From Bacillus methanolicus (lineage in GTDB: Bacteria; Bacillota; Bacilli; Bacillales; Cytobacillaceae), in NCBI RefSeq assembly GCF_028888695.1, contig NZ_PNFF01000001.1, forward strand, positions 815,501 through 879,500: DNA of 64,000 nt, read 5' to 3'. The notes under the pieces were generated by a model that was not told the origin of the DNA, made no database searches, and was given only the letters and a program-made list of their open reading frames with translations. The position numbers were made by a program, and so were the translations under genes. This document shows positions 39,963 to 52,385 of this stretch, piece after piece (the first letter of the stretch is position 1; each line of letters starts with the position of its first letter).

Positions 39963-40517
39963 ATGAAGAATTTGTTCATGTGTGTTTTATTTACATTTTT
40001 ATCTTTGGGTTTAATTGCTTGTGGGGCTGATGAAAAGGCGAATACAACTAATAAAGAAGCGAGTGCCGATAAACCAGAAGAAGCTACAAGCGGTAAAAAA
40101 GACTTTGAGGAATATCTAAATAAAGTGCAGCCTATTGTTTTAGAAGATCTTGCAAACTTTGCAGCTAAATTTGAAGAATTAAAGAATCAATCCATTAACG
40201 GTGAAATTACTGATATTGAATTTGGTCAAGCAATCGTTGATGAACTTTTACCAACTGCTACACAAATTCAAGAAGATGTTGAAGCGATTATGCCAGCAAA
40301 AGAAATTCGAGATCTGCATGAAACCCTTATTGATATGACAGCTAAAAATGCCCAAGCGCTTTCTGAAATAGTTTCTGCCATAGAATCCGGAGACTCTTCA
40401 AAAATAACCTCGGCAAATGAATTATTATCTGAAGCGAGGAAATTAGAAAGAGACTATGTATATGACATTAAGGAATACGCAGCCAAGTACGACATAGAAT
40501 TTGAAGAACAAAAATAA
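39963..40517 (+). CDS. Putative lipoprotein of unknown function
   Basis: A 184-residue secreted lipoprotein. The signal peptide MKNLFMCVLFTFLSLGLIAC ends in lipobox LIAC with Cys at residue 20. A charged, Lys/Glu/Thr-rich linker (21-50) leads to a helical domain (about 50-180) without recognisable motifs. AGAGGTGA lies before the ATG. It stands alone between glnA and lexA, has its own terminator, and has no counterpart at this place in B. subtilis. I do not recognise the family. Confidence 0.75.
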   Translation: MKNLFMCVLFTFLSLGLIACGADEKANTTNKEASADKPEEATSGKKDFEEYLNKVQPIVLEDLANFAAKFEELKNQSINGEITDIEFGQAIVDELLPTATQIQEDVEAIMPAKEIRDLHETLIDMTAKNAQALSEIVSAIESGDSSKITSANELLSEARKLERDYVYDIKEYAAKYDIEFEEQK

Positions 40518-40521
40518 TAGA

Positions 40522-40556
40522 CCGAAGCCCCTTTCAATTGAAAAGGGGCTTCTCTA
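40522..40556 (+). terminator. Terminator of the lipoprotein gene
   Basis: GAAGCCCCTTT / AAAGGGGCTTC stem with a short AT loop. Confidence 0.8.
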
Positions 40557-40798
40557 GTCCCAAAAAGGTAAATCATCGTAAATAACAGGCCGAATCTGTC
40601 CAACAATCTCCGTTATAGATCACCTTAACAATACGATTATTCTCACAGAAATCGTGGCGATCGGAAGGACTCTTGGAGTGGTTGCCATTCTCTCCTGCAA
40701 AGGCCGAGTGCGCAAGTGTACGACTATTAGAGCAAATTCGACTGTTAGCATGAGCTTTAAACGGAGGGATAAATAGTTAGGTCTATTTGGCATGCGAA
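40557..40798. other. Non-coding or decayed stretch
   Basis: I see no intact gene. A plus-strand frame is open from about 40610 to 40772 but has no start codon or ribosome site, so it may be the remnant of a lost gene. Function none assigned. Confidence 0.3.
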
Positions 40799-40844
40799 AA
40801 TCTTTTTTTGGAGGAAAGGGTACCCCTTCCTCCAAAAAAAGATT
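40799..40844. repeat. Near-perfect 46-bp palindrome
   Basis: Arms of 22 bases beginning AATCTTTTTTTGGAGGAA differ at one position and meet at a TA centre. With T7 at one side and A7 at the other it could terminate transcription in both directions, but no gene ends at it. It lies 48 bases left of the palindromic repeat copy 2. Confidence 0.85.
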
Positions 40845-40891
40845 ATTATCTCAAATAACTATTGATTAACCTTTTGACTAATCGTAAGAAT

Positions 40892-41009
40892 GAGGCTGAC
40901 TCATAGGGGTCTGACTCCCTTCGACAATGACAATATATAGAATGGATTGATTAGCGTTTGTCTATATATTGTATTGGAGGGGACTGACACTTTGCCTTGA
41001 GTCAGCCTC
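40892..41009. repeat. Dispersed palindromic repeat, copy 2 (at lexA 3' end)
   Basis: The most regular copy, 118 bp. Perfect 12-bp ends GAGGCTGACTCA / TGAGTCAGCCTC, then GGGTCTGACTCC / GGAGGGGACTGAC, and an inner CAATATATAG / CTATATATTG hairpin. It lies 10 bases beyond the lexA stop. Confidence 0.85.
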
Positions 41010-41019
41010 TTTGAAAAAC

Positions 41020-41643
41020 TCAATGAATCTGGCGGTAAACGCCAATCACTTTTCCGAGAATCGAGACATTTTTTAAAATGATTGGCTCCATTGTTGAATT
41101 CTCAGGCTGCAGCCGAATATAATCTTTTTCTTTAAAAAATCTTTTAACCGTCGCTTCATCATCTTCTGTCATAGCAACTACAATATCACCGTTGTTTGCC
41201 GTCTTTTGCTGTCTTACAATAACATAATCCCCATCTAAAATGCCGGCTTCGATCATACTGTCACCCATGACCTCAAGCATAAAGACTTGCTCATCTGCCG
41301 GAACAAGCCGTTCGGGAAGAGGGAAAAATTCTTCAACATTTTCAATGGCAGTAATAGGCTGTCCTGCTGTAACTTTACCGACAACCGGTACATTTACGAC
41401 ATTGTGTTTTGGAATGTGTGCCTCTTCTTCCATGTCCAGAATTTCAATTGCTCTCGGCTTTGTAGGATCCCTGCGGATAAGCCCTTTGCTTTCAAGGCGA
41501 GCCAGATGTCCGTGCACCGTAGAACTGGAAGCAAGCCCCACTGCTTGACCGATTTCTCTGACGGAAGGGGGATAGCCTTTCTTCTTTACTTCCTCTTTTA
41601 TAAAATTCAAAATATCTTGCTGCCTTTTTGATAATTTAGCCAT
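41020..41643 (-). CDS. lexA: SOS repressor LexA
   Basis: A 207-residue transcriptional repressor that cleaves itself when RecA filaments form. N-terminal winged helix (about 1-65). The scissile bond is Ala93-Gly94 in VTAGQP; the catalytic Ser129 is in MGDSMIEAG and Lys167 in ATVKRFFK. It is divergent from yneA, and the shared upstream region has three SOS boxes. GAGGTG lies before the ATG. A palindromic repeat sits just beyond its 3' end. Confidence 0.97.
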   Translation of the reverse strand: MAKLSKRQQDILNFIKEEVKKKGYPPSVREIGQAVGLASSSTVHGHLARLESKGLIRRDPTKPRAIEILDMEEEAHIPKHNVVNVPVVGKVTAGQPITAIENVEEFFPLPERLVPADEQVFMLEVMGDSMIEAGILDGDYVIVRQQKTANNGDIVVAMTEDDEATVKRFFKEKDYIRLQPENSTMEPIILKNVSILGKVIGVYRQIH

Positions 41644-41702
41644 AAAAATCGCACCTCATACGTAATTGTTACGCTTATTATAGCATGTACTTCATAAAAA
41701 TA

Positions 41703-41784
41703 CAAACGTAAGTTCGAATTTTTTTGTTGACGGAAAACAAATGTTCGGTTTATACTTGAGATAACAAAACAGAACGTATATTCG
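41703..41784. promoter_or_regulatory. lexA-yneA divergent control region with three SOS boxes
   Basis: SOS-like sites: CAAACGTAAGTTCG at 41703-41716, AAAACAAATGTTCG at 41734-41747 and AGAACGTATATTCG at 41771-41784. The yneA promoter TTGACG (41727-41732), 18 bp, TATACT (41751-41756) contains the middle box in its spacer. This matches the known LexA control of lexA and yneA. Confidence 0.85.
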
Positions 41785-41801
41785 GTTTAGGGGTGTTGAT
41801 G

Positions 41802-42125
41802 ATGAAAAAAATCTGGAAACGATATTCATATGCTATTATTCTTGTAATGGTAAGTTTTACAGCAGCACTTCTCTTTTCTGATTATGTTAAGGATGCCAAT
41901 TCTGAAAGTTATTTAAAAGTAACCGTTGAAGAAGGAGAATCGCTTTGGTCCATCGCAGAAAAATTTTCGGACAAGCATGGTTTATCTTCTGATGAGTTCA
42001 TCAGCTGGGTTGAAAGAACAAATGGCATAAACGGAGATAACATCTATCCAGGTGAAGAATTAGTCATCCCTGTATTGGAAAAGTCTGAAGCACAGGTGGA
42101 AGTTACAAATTATGCAGGTGAGTAA
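41802..42125 (+). CDS. yneA: SOS cell-division inhibitor YneA
   Basis: A 107-residue membrane protein: an N-terminal membrane helix (about 9-28, YAIILVMVSFTAALLF) and an extracellular LysM domain (about 38-92, VEEGESLWSIAEKFSDKHG). It delays division after DNA damage. ATG 41802 lies six bases after GGGGTG; ATG 41799 is also possible. It is the first gene of an SOS-controlled unit with yneB. Confidence 0.92.
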   Translation: MKKIWKRYSYAIILVMVSFTAALLFSDYVKDANSESYLKVTVEEGESLWSIAEKFSDKHGLSSDEFISWVERTNGINGDNIYPGEELVIPVLEKSEAQVEVTNYAGE

Positions 42126-42797
<672 letters not shown>

Positions 42798-42872
42798 AGC
42801 ATTTTCCTTGTAAAAAGCCCTTTTCTTTTGTATGATGACCAATAGCTTAACTATTTGAAAAGGAGCTTTTAT

Positions 42873-43106
42873 ATGCTGTCAAAAGAATTAATTGCGAGAA
42901 TTAATGCATTAGCAAATAAAGCAAAAACATCAGGCTTGACGGAAGAAGAAGCTAAAGAGCAGTCAAAGCTTCGACGCCAGTATTTGGAATCATTTCGTTC
43001 TTCGATGCTAGCTACCTTAAAAGGTGTGACAATCGTTGATCCATTGGGTAATGACGTAACTCCCGAAAAGCTGAAACAATTGCAAAAAAAGGATCGTTTG
43101 CATTAA
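42873..43106 (+). CDS. ynzC: DUF896 protein YnzC
   Basis: A 77-residue helical protein that begins MLSKELIARINALANKAKT and ends in a basic tail. ATG 42873 follows AAAGGAG; an ATG six codons earlier falls before this site. In B. subtilis ynzC belongs to the SOS yneA-yneB-ynzC group. Function unknown; a tail hairpin at 43126-43172 ends the unit. Confidence 0.92.
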   Translation: MLSKELIARINALANKAKTSGLTEEEAKEQSKLRRQYLESFRSSMLATLKGVTIVDPLGNDVTPEKLKQLQKKDRLH

Positions 43107-43125
43107 TAATATACACGATGAATGA

Positions 43126-43172
43126 GGCTGACCCGCAGAAAGTCATTCTTGCTCCGGTGTCAGCCCTTTTTC
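43126..43172 (+). terminator. Terminator after ynzC
   Basis: GGCTGAC / GTCAGCC stem with a large loop and TTTTT. It begins GAGGCTGAC like the dispersed palindromic repeat. Confidence 0.7.
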
Positions 43173-43355
43173 TGCTGTTTTCTTCACTATATTTGATAAG
43201 TAGGAAACCCTAATAAATTAATGCGCTTTCACAATCATGTGTGAAAAAATATCTCCGCCGAATGGTTGACACAAAAAATTCTCTATTGTATAAAAAATTC
43301 AAAAACTATAAAATTAAAGAAGAATGAAAAATTATAATTGAAAGGGTGGATTGAA

Positions 43356-45362
43356 TTGTTTGATAACATTGATCAATTGTCAATAACCTCAATTCGTACA
43401 CTTTCCATCGATGCGATTGAAAAGGCAAACTCCGGACATCCGGGCATGCCAATGGGAGCTGCACCGATGGCATACACTCTTTGGACAAGATATATGAACC
43501 ATAATCCAAAGAATCCAAATTGGTTTAACCGCGATCGTTTTGTTCTTTCTGCAGGTCATGGATCAATGCTGCTATACAGCTTGCTTCATCTGTCAGGATA
43601 CGACGTAACGATGGATGATATTAAACAATTCCGCCAATGGGGCAGCAAAACACCTGGACATCCTGAGTACGGACATACACCTGGGGTTGATGCCACAACA
43701 GGTCCGTTAGGACAAGGTATTGCTATGGCAGTTGGAATGGCGATGGCTGAGCGTCATTTGGCAGCGGTATATAATAAAGATAATTACCAAATTATTAACC
43801 ATTATACATATAGTATTTGTGGTGATGGTGATTTAATGGAAGGTGTTTCTGCTGAAGCAGCTTCTTTAGCCGGTCATTTAAGACTGGGCCGCTTGATTGT
43901 TTTGTATGATTCCAATGACATTTCTTTGGATGGAGAACTTAACCGTTCGTTCTCAGAAAGTGTGGAAATGCGTTTTAAATCGTATGGATGGCAGTACATC
44001 CGAGTTGAAGACGGCAATGACCTCGAAGCTATTGCGAAAGCAATTGAAGAAGCAAAACAGGATGAAACCCGTCCAACATTAATTGAAGTCAAAACCATTA
44101 TTGGTTACGGTTCTCCGAATAGAGCCGGAACATCAGATATTCATGGGTCTCCTCTTGGTGCTGAAGAACGAAAGCTCACAAAAGAGGCTTACAAATGGAC
44201 TTTCGAAGAAGACTTCTATGTTCCTCAGGAAGTTTATAATCATTTTAAACAAAATGTATTAGAACGAGGGGAAGCGAAAGAGCAGGAATGGAATGAGCTA
44301 TTCGCTCAATATAAGAAGGAGTATCCTGAGTTAGGAAAACAGCTGGAACAAGCAATAAATGGCGAGCTTCCAGAAGGATGGGATAAAGATATCCCTGTTT
44401 ATGAAGTAGGAAAAAGCGTTGCAAGTCGCGCTTCTTCCGGTGAAGTATTAAATGCGATTGCGAAAAACCTTCCTTCATTTATCGGAGGATCAGCAGACCT
44501 TGCAAGTTCTAATAAAACAACGATTAAAGGGGCAGGAGATTATTCACCGGAATCTTTTGAAGGCAAAAACATTTGGTTCGGTGTCCGTGAATTTGCAATG
44601 GGTGCAGCTTTGAACGGAATGGCTCTACATGGCGGATTAAAAGTATTTGGCGGTACATTCTTTGTATTCTCTGATTATTTGCGTCCGGCAATCCGTCTTG
44701 CAGCATTAATGAAGCTTCCTGTAATATACGTATTTACTCATGACAGCATTGCAGTCGGAGAAGACGGGCCAACACATGAGCCGGTTGAACAACTTGCTTC
44801 TTTACGGGCAATGCCAAATCTTTCTGTTATCCGTCCTGCCGATGGAAATGAAACAGCGGCTGCATGGAGATTGGCAGTTGAATCAAAAGATAAGCCAACT
44901 GCTTTAGTTTTGTCACGCCAAAATCTCCCAACATTAAAAGGAACTGCAGAAACTGCTTATGATGGAGTTTCAAAGGGTGCTTATGTTGTGTCGCCAGCAG
45001 ACAAAGATACTCCTGATGCACTGATCCTTGCTTCTGGTTCGGAAGTTGGCCTTGCAGTAGAAGCCCAAGCACGTCTTGCGGAGGAAGGAATACACGTATC
45101 TGTTATTAGCATGCCTTCGTTTGATCGTTTTGAGGCTCAATCCAAGGAGTATAAAGAAAGTGTCATTCCTAAAAATGTCAAGAAACGTTTAGTGATTGAA
45201 ATGGCTTCATCTTTAGGCTTGCACCGTTACGCCGGAGATGAGGGCGACGTATTGGCAATTGACCAATTCGGAGCTTCGGCACCTGGCGAAAAAATTATGG
45301 AAGAATACGGATTTAATGTAGATAATGTTGTTGCAAAAGTAAAAGCTTTGCTTGAACAATAA
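43356..45362 (+). CDS. tkt: Transketolase
   Basis: Thiamine-diphosphate enzyme of the pentose phosphate pathway, 668 residues. N-terminal ThDP domain with [20 protein letters not shown] in outline and the [19 protein letters not shown] motif near 150; pyrimidine domain with [18 protein letters not shown] near 405; C-terminal domain ends with an acidic tail. TTG 43356 lies six bases after AAAGGGTGG; an upstream start at 43338 would include the ribosome site. Its terminator is the landing point of the group II intron. Confidence 0.95.
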   Translation: MFDNIDQLSITSIRTLSIDAIEKANSGHPGMPMGAAPMAYTLWTRYMNHNPKNPNWFNRDRFVLSAGHGSMLLYSLLHLSGYDVTMDDIKQFRQWGSKTPGHPEYGHTPGVDATTGPLGQGIAMAVGMAMAERHLAAVYNKDNYQIINHYTYSICGDGDLMEGVSAEAASLAGHLRLGRLIVLYDSNDISLDGELNRSFSESVEMRFKSYGWQYIRVEDGNDLEAIAKAIEEAKQDETRPTLIEVKTIIGYGSPNRAGTSDIHGSPLGAEERKLTKEAYKWTFEEDFYVPQEVYNHFKQNVLERGEAKEQEWNELFAQYKKEYPELGKQLEQAINGELPEGWDKDIPVYEVGKSVASRASSGEVLNAIAKNLPSFIGGSADLASSNKTTIKGAGDYSPESFEGKNIWFGVREFAMGAALNGMALHGGLKVFGGTFFVFSDYLRPAIRLAALMKLPVIYVFTHDSIAVGEDGPTHEPVEQLASLRAMPNLSVIRPADGNETAAAWRLAVESKDKPTALVLSRQNLPTLKGTAETAYDGVSKGAYVVSPADKDTPDALILASGSEVGLAVEAQARLAEEGIHVSVISMPSFDRFEAQSKEYKESVIPKNVKKRLVIEMASSLGLHRYAGDEGDVLAIDQFGASAPGEKIMEEYGFNVDNVVAKVKALLEQ

Positions 45363-45375
45363 TCTAAGTTACGAA

Positions 45376-45402
45376 AGAGAGCGGATAACGCTCTCTTTTT
45401 TT
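45376..45402 (+). terminator. Terminator of tkt, target of the intron
   Basis: AGAGAGCG / CGCTCTCT stem with a 5-base loop and a T tract. The intron begins two bases later, as expected for group IIC introns, which insert after terminator hairpins. Confidence 0.88.
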
Positions 45403-45913
45403 ATGTGCGCCGGGCATGTCCACTAACTAGGCGGTGAAAGTCCGCTATGGGCGTTGGGATATGCGAACCATTAGCCGAAGGCAAGGGTGTCCGCGGTGAC
45501 GCGGAATCTGAAGGAAGCCCTAGGCAAATCCTTGGTCTGAGGTACACGAATCACATTTGAGGTTCTCATTTCAGGACGAGTTTGCATAACAAAACAAAGT
45601 CCAAAATATCCCCGGATGGAATGGGAATAAATGTGGCAGATATATGAGGAGAAAGTGAGTGGACTTACCCCGGGAGGTCTCCTGGTACCCCTAGAAGGAA
45701 CCTACTTAGCGATAAGTAGCTGAACCAAGAGAAGTCAGCTGAAGTCATAGTATTAGTCCTGGTGGACTAAGAAGGACGGAACGAAAGGAGCGACTGTGCT
45801 AGAGCTATTTACAAGGGAACGAAGAAACAGCCAACATTTCAATAATGGCTATGTAAATATAAATGTCAACACAAATATGTACACTTTTGCTTGTTTAAGG
45901 ATGTACAAAATCA

Positions 45914-47710
<1,797 letters not shown>

Positions 47711-48209
47711 AGTTTATATTTTGTATAGTGTTTTAATCTGCTCTCTAACCGATTTTCTAAACGTGCTTTCTTCAGATTTTGAATTAAGTCATGGCACTTA
47801 ATGAAATAAGTGCTTGTACGTTTCTTCGCTGCCTCAATCCCAATGGAAGTGGCTAAATGTGTTTTTCCTACGCCACTTGGTCCTAGAAAAACTATGTTTT
47901 CATTTGCTTCGATAAATCGAAGTGTTAGAAAATCTAAAATTTGTTTTTGATTTATTGACGGTTGAAAACTAAAATCAAAATCCTTTATTTCTTTCAAATG
48001 CGGAAAAGCCGCAACCTTCACCATCGATTGAATCATATTTTGTTCACGTACATCAATTTCGTAATTCGTCAGTTTCACTAGCGTATCTACCAGTGACAAT
48101 TGATGGTTAACGCTGAAGTCTAAGACTTCATTTAAATGCAAGGACATTTGCTTGAGCTTCAAATAATCTAAGTTTTGTATGAGTTGTTGATAGTTTGTTG
48201 TAGGATTCA

Positions 48210-49493
48210 TTATTTATACACTTCCCCAATCGTTGCTAAATTCCGTTTCGCTAGATCATCAATATCCGGATAATTCGGCATGGAAACGCCCAAGGCTTCT
48301 TGATAATGTGCTTCCTGATAATTTAATTTCTTATTACTTATTGGGTGTTGCGCAATCAGTTCCGTGTTATAATAAATCCATAATTGATTATCATACACTT
48401 GTAAGCCTACTTTCTTTCCTTGGTACTGTGCTGGTACCGAGTATTGGTTTGATTTGTAGGAAATCATGTTGGATGCATTTACTTTTACAAGCGTATGTTT
48501 GATCCGATAGGAATCTCTTACTTTCTCAGTTGGTAACTGGAGTAGGTGATTCCTTTCTTTTTTGAATTCTATCGCAGGAATTTTTCCAGTTCCTTGGTGG
48601 ACCTCATGGTTCACTCGATGAGATAAATCTTGCACAAATTGATGTAATTCTTCCAAGGTCAACTGACCTTGATAAGCATGAATTTCATCTAATATTTTCA
48701 TTGTGGTTTCGACTTTTCCTTTTGTCCGTGGACGTCCAGCAATGCATGGCTTCATCTCAAAACCAAAATCCTTAGCGAATTGTGCAAACTTGGCATTTAC
48801 TCTTCCTGGGGAATGTTCTGTTCTTGCCTCATCCATAATGGTTTTCATATTATCCGTGATGATTTCAGCTGGCACCCCTCCAAGAGCTTCGAATGTTTCT
48901 GTTAAGAAGGAAAACAGGACACTTTGTGACTTAGAAATACTCATTAGGAAAGTTCTGAAACGTGAATGAGATAGAATCAGTACTGCAACATTGATTTCAA
49001 CGTTCTGACCATCCTTTGTTTCAAAAGGAATACTCTCTTTCCAATCCAATTGTGCTTGTTTTCCTATAGGCGTTTCAAAACGTGCTGTGCCTTTAGGAGA
49101 AGGAATTCGTTTATCCTCTTCAAAGTAAGCATTAAATTCGGGCGTTTTCGCAATATACGCTCGGAACGTCGATGCTGCACAATCCAGTCCATGATTATCC
49201 TTTAAATACTGCCATAGCACACGACGATAATAAAACTTCTGCTTAGCATCTTCCGAAAGTAGTGCAGCAATGATTTCATAGTATTCATCAATTTTGGAAG
49301 GCTTCTTTCGTGTACGTTTAGGAACAAATCCATTTAAATATTTATCAATGGTTCTACGATCTACACCTAGATCTCTAGCTAATTGACTTTTATTAATTTT
49401 CATCTTCAAATGCTCCATTAGTTGTTTTAATTTTGGTAAATCTTCAAGACTCTTAATCTCAAAATCAGTTTCCACATTTATCGATATGTACAT
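48210..49493 (-). CDS. istA: IS21-family transposase IstA
   Basis: A 427-residue transposase: an N-terminal helix-turn-helix (KSQLARDLGVDRRTIDKYL near 35-53), an integrase core with Asp in QAQLDWKESIPF, Asp in GVPAEIITDNMKT and Glu in RPRTKGKVETTMKIL, and a C-terminal Mu-type beta-barrel. ATG 49493 follows GAGGTGG; the longer frame from 49541 would pass that site. It looks intact, but its partner istB is broken. Confidence 0.92.
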   Translation of the reverse strand: MYISINVETDFEIKSLEDLPKLKQLMEHLKMKINKSQLARDLGVDRRTIDKYLNGFVPKRTRKKPSKIDEYYEIIAALLSEDAKQKFYYRRVLWQYLKDNHGLDCAASTFRAYIAKTPEFNAYFEEDKRIPSPKGTARFETPIGKQAQLDWKESIPFETKDGQNVEINVAVLILSHSRFRTFLMSISKSQSVLFSFLTETFEALGGVPAEIITDNMKTIMDEARTEHSPGRVNAKFAQFAKDFGFEMKPCIAGRPRTKGKVETTMKILDEIHAYQGQLTLEELHQFVQDLSHRVNHEVHQGTGKIPAIEFKKERNHLLQLPTEKVRDSYRIKHTLVKVNASNMISYKSNQYSVPAQYQGKKVGLQVYDNQLWIYYNTELIAQHPISNKKLNYQEAHYQEALGVSMPNYPDIDDLAKRNLATIGEVYK

Positions 49494-49669
49494 ACTAACC
49501 ACCTCATGATTAGTATGAAATCTAAAGTCAATTTTGTACATTATTATTCAAGCATTTGTGTACATATTTAAATTATCATTTCTAATGTAAAGATAGAAGG
49601 TTCGGAAAACTGAATATCTCTATATAGCGTGGAGTTCTCCTTGTTCAACCTCGATAGCATGGGAACAAT

Positions 49670-50932
49670 ATGGAATCACAAGAAAGCTTAATTGATAGGA
49701 TATTAGACCCTGACAACCTGAATAAAGCCTTCAAGAGGGTTAAGAAAAACAAAGGAGCAGCCGGTGTCGATGGGAAAGATATAGAAGCTACTCACCTTTA
49801 CTTGAAGGAGGAAGGATATAAACTTGTCCAACTCATAAGAGAAGGGAAATACAAACCAAAACCAGTAAGAAGGGTTGAAATTCCAAAGCCTAACGGTGGG
49901 AAAAGAAAGCTAGGCATTCCGACCGTCACCGACCGCATTTTCCAACAAGCCGTAGTCCAAAAACTTACGCCCATATTTGAGAAACAGTTTAGTCCCTATA
50001 GCTATGGTTTCAGACCAAACAGAAGCGCCCACCAAGCAATTGAGCAGGCAAGACAATATATCGAAGATGGATACAACATTGTGGTAGATATAGACTTAGA
50101 AAAATTTTTTGATCGGGTTCAACATGATAAACTCATGTCCTTAGTCGCTAAAACAATCACAGACAAACCAACTTTGAAACTCATTAGAAGATATTTACAA
50201 GCTGGGATTATGGAAAATGGCCTGGTAAAGCCGAACATAGAAGGAACCCCGCAAGGAGGACCGTTAAGTCCGCTTTTGAGCAATATCATGTTGAATGAGT
50301 TAGATAAGGAATTAGAACGAAGAGGACTTCGGTTTGTCAGATACGCAGACGACTGCAATATCTTCGTCAAAAGCATGAAAGCGGGAGAAAGAGTGAAAAC
50401 AGGAATTTCTAAGTTTATTGAGAAGAAGCTCAAACTGAAGGTCAATCAGGAGAAAAGCGCAGTGGGAAAGCCGAGTGCACGGATATTCTTAGGAGTAAGT
50501 TTCTATCGGAAACAGAATGAGATAAGGGTATTCGTGCCACAGCAAAGAAAGGAAAGGTTTGAAACAAAGTTAAAGAAATTAACCAATCGGAACTGGGGCG
50601 TCAGTATGGAAGAACGAATCCAGAAGATAAACCAATTGGTACAAGGCTGGGGGAATTACTTTAAAATTGCAGATATCAAGACATACGCAATTAAAACTGA
50701 TTCACACATCCGTCGTAGGCTGAGGGCATGCCGATGGAAAGAGTGGAAAAAGGTCAAAACGAAATACCGAAACCTGTTAAAACTCGGTATTTCTGAGGAG
50801 GAAGCATGGAAAAACGCTAACACCCGGAAAGGATATTGGCGAATTTCCAACAACCCTATCATTAATCTTGCCTTAAATAATCGATATTGGCAAGAGCAAG
50901 GTTTGAAATCCCTCGCAACTGTGATTTCATAA
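49670..50932 (+). CDS. ltrA: Group II intron reverse transcriptase/maturase
   Basis: A 420-residue intron-encoded protein. Reverse transcriptase domain with NKGAAGVDG, FSPYSYGFRPNRSAHQA, GTPQGGPLSPLLSN and the catalytic RYADDCNIF; then maturase domain X (LTNRNWGVSMEERIQKIN onward) with WGNYF and a C-terminal AWKNANTRKGYWRISNNP typical of class C. No HNH endonuclease follows. It should act in splicing and in target-primed insertion at terminators. Confidence 0.95.
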   Translation: MESQESLIDRILDPDNLNKAFKRVKKNKGAAGVDGKDIEATHLYLKEEGYKLVQLIREGKYKPKPVRRVEIPKPNGGKRKLGIPTVTDRIFQQAVVQKLTPIFEKQFSPYSYGFRPNRSAHQAIEQARQYIEDGYNIVVDIDLEKFFDRVQHDKLMSLVAKTITDKPTLKLIRRYLQAGIMENGLVKPNIEGTPQGGPLSPLLSNIMLNELDKELERRGLRFVRYADDCNIFVKSMKAGERVKTGISKFIEKKLKLKVNQEKSAVGKPSARIFLGVSFYRKQNEIRVFVPQQRKERFETKLKKLTNRNWGVSMEERIQKINQLVQGWGNYFKIADIKTYAIKTDSHIRRRLRACRWKEWKKVKTKYRNLLKLGISEEEAWKNANTRKGYWRISNNPIINLALNNRYWQEQGLKSLATVIS

Positions 50933-51076
50933 ACTTTCGAACCGCCGTATACGGAACCGTACGTACGGTGGTGTGAGAGGTCGGGGGTTAGCCACCCCCT
51001 CCTACTCGATTAATAATCAAATCGAAGTGGAAATAAACATATGGTTTTTTTATAATAATATTTAGAAATTTTCGAA

Positions 51077-51142
51077 TTCGACAAAACTAGCATTTTTCTT
51101 TGACAGAAAAAGACAAACGCCACTTTTATCCTTCATTATAAT
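51077..51142 (+). promoter_or_regulatory. sirA promoter with Spo0A boxes
   Basis: TTCGACAAAA at 51077-51086 is the complement of the 0A box TTTTGTCGAA. Two further 0A-like sites, TTTGACAGAA and AGACAAA, lie at about 51099-51116, near the -35 position of a TATAAT at 51137-51142. sirA is activated by high Spo0A-phosphate in B. subtilis, consistent with this layout. Confidence 0.7.
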
Positions 51143-51178
51143 GGACTTTAGAAGGTTGCCGCTAAGGAGGGGATAATT

Positions 51179-51619
51179 TTGAGAACGTATACTCTTTATT
51201 TAATAGAAGATGAGTTTGCATTTCATTATTTTGGTAGAGAACGCATGTTTTATCAATTGTTTAAGGAATATAAGAATTCAAATGGAAATCTTAAAGCCAT
51301 TCTTGAAATGCAGATCAACTATATTACCAAGCCTATTCCAACGTTTTGCCTTCAACAGCTGATACATCAAAAATTAAATAAAAACAAAGATTTTTACATA
51401 GAAGATGGAATATACTACATAAAAAAGGGCAGCAAAAGTAGTTGGGCAAGGCTTGAATTTTGCGACCGATTCTTAAAATTAGACTCTAAAGGAAGCTATG
51501 ATGCGGAGACGGTGTTTTTTGAAGTACTCCGCAAATGCGAATCATCCTTTTTAGCTGTAGACTTGGACCATCACCGTTATGGCTGGCTAAACCCAATAAA
51601 AGAAAGAAAATTTGTTTAA
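51179..51619 (+). CDS. sirA: Sporulation inhibitor of replication SirA
   Basis: A 146-residue protein that binds DnaA domain I and blocks new rounds of replication when cells commit to sporulation. The sequence has the SirA/YneE character, beginning MRTYTLYLIEDEFAFHYFGRE in outline, with FGRERMFYQLF and a C-terminal DHHRYGWLNPIKERKF. The start is TTG 51179 after AAGGAGGGG. It normally follows tkt closely; here the intron separates the two. Confidence 0.92.
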   Translation: MRTYTLYLIEDEFAFHYFGRERMFYQLFKEYKNSNGNLKAILEMQINYITKPIPTFCLQQLIHQKLNKNKDFYIEDGIYYIKKGSKSSWARLEFCDRFLKLDSKGSYDAETVFFEVLRKCESSFLAVDLDHHRYGWLNPIKERKFV

Positions 51620-51705
51620 GATGAGAAAAAAATGACGCAAATATTGTAAAATAATAAGCTGTTTAGTACACTGTATTTTAGACAACATGAAGGAGGAAAT
51701 ATTGT

Positions 51706-51918
51706 ATGTGGGATCTCATTCTAGTTGGTATACTGGCACTTTTGGCCGGTGTAGCACTAGGATTTTTCATTGCTCGAAAATATATGATGAGCTACTTAAA
51801 GAAAAATCCGCCAATTAATGAACAAATGCTAAAAATGTTGATGATGCAGATGGGAATGAAGCCGTCGCAAAAGAAAATCAATCAAATGATGAACGCCATG
51901 AATAAGCAGTTAAAATAA
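51706..51918 (+). CDS. yneF: UPF0154 membrane protein YneF
   Basis: A 70-residue protein with one N-terminal membrane helix (about 4-26) followed by a basic, Met-rich cytoplasmic helix ([23 protein letters not shown] in outline). The family is conserved in Firmicutes and of unknown function. AAGGAGG lies before the ATG. Confidence 0.93.
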   Translation: MWDLILVGILALLAGVALGFFIARKYMMSYLKKNPPINEQMLKMLMMQMGMKPSQKKINQMMNAMNKQLK

Positions 51919-51978
51919 TTGGACAAGCACAAAACCTTGTATGATAAGGGTTTATCGCTTGATTGAGCTCATTAATTC

Positions 51979-52019
51979 GGAAAGATGAACTAATTAGATT
52001 AAGATTAGTGAATCTTTCT
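51979..52019 (+). terminator. Hairpin after yneF
   Basis: GAAAGATGAACTAAT pairs with ATTAGTGAATCTTTC. A second long hairpin follows at 52062-52115. Confidence 0.6.
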
Positions 52020-52061
52020 CAGTTATTATTATTAAAAAATGGTAAATCTTTCTTTTTTTAA

Positions 52062-52115
52062 CAAAGACCATTCGATTCGTTGGAACGTAACCAATGAAGG
52101 GAGTGGTCTTTTTTG
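52062..52115. terminator. Bidirectional terminator
   Basis: AAAGACCA / TGGTCTTT outer stem, inner CGTTGG / CCAATG pair, T6 on the plus strand. It separates yneF from the minus-strand DUF3006 gene. Confidence 0.7.
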
Positions 52116-52154
52116 TTAATCCGCCCAATCTCCTTCATTTAAATCTTCTATTTC

Positions 52155-52385
52155 CTAACGAAGTTTCTCAGTTTCTTCTTTTAGTATAATTATTTTATCT
52201 CCAACAATCTCAACTACGTCACCAATTTTAATTTCTGCAGGAAAAAAACTTTTGGATAGTTGTTCTCTGGTTTTCCCATTAATTTCAACTACCACTAAAT
52301 CTCCTTTAAATCGGTCAACTATTCCCTTCACGAAATCATTTCCTCTCTGTTTTAATTGAAATGTTTGTTCCATTACTTTATGCAT
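52155..52385 (-). CDS. DUF3006-family small protein
   Basis: A 76-residue protein whose core VKGIVDRFKGDLVVVEINGK matches the DUF3006 family, with a C-terminal beta-rich IGDVVEIVGDKIIILKEE. The predicted fold is a small beta domain; function unknown. The start is uncertain: the ATGs at 52385 and 52373 both lack a strong ribosome site. It is transcribed opposite to its neighbours and not present at this place in B. subtilis. Confidence 0.7.
   Translation of the reverse strand: MHKVMEQTFQLKQRGNDFVKGIVDRFKGDLVVVEINGKTREQLSKSFFPAEIKIGDVVEIVGDKIIILKEETEKLR

Noticed and set aside
40620-40835. Minus-strand frame of 71 codons
   Set aside because: It starts inside the 46-bp palindrome and lacks a ribosome site and recognisable motifs.
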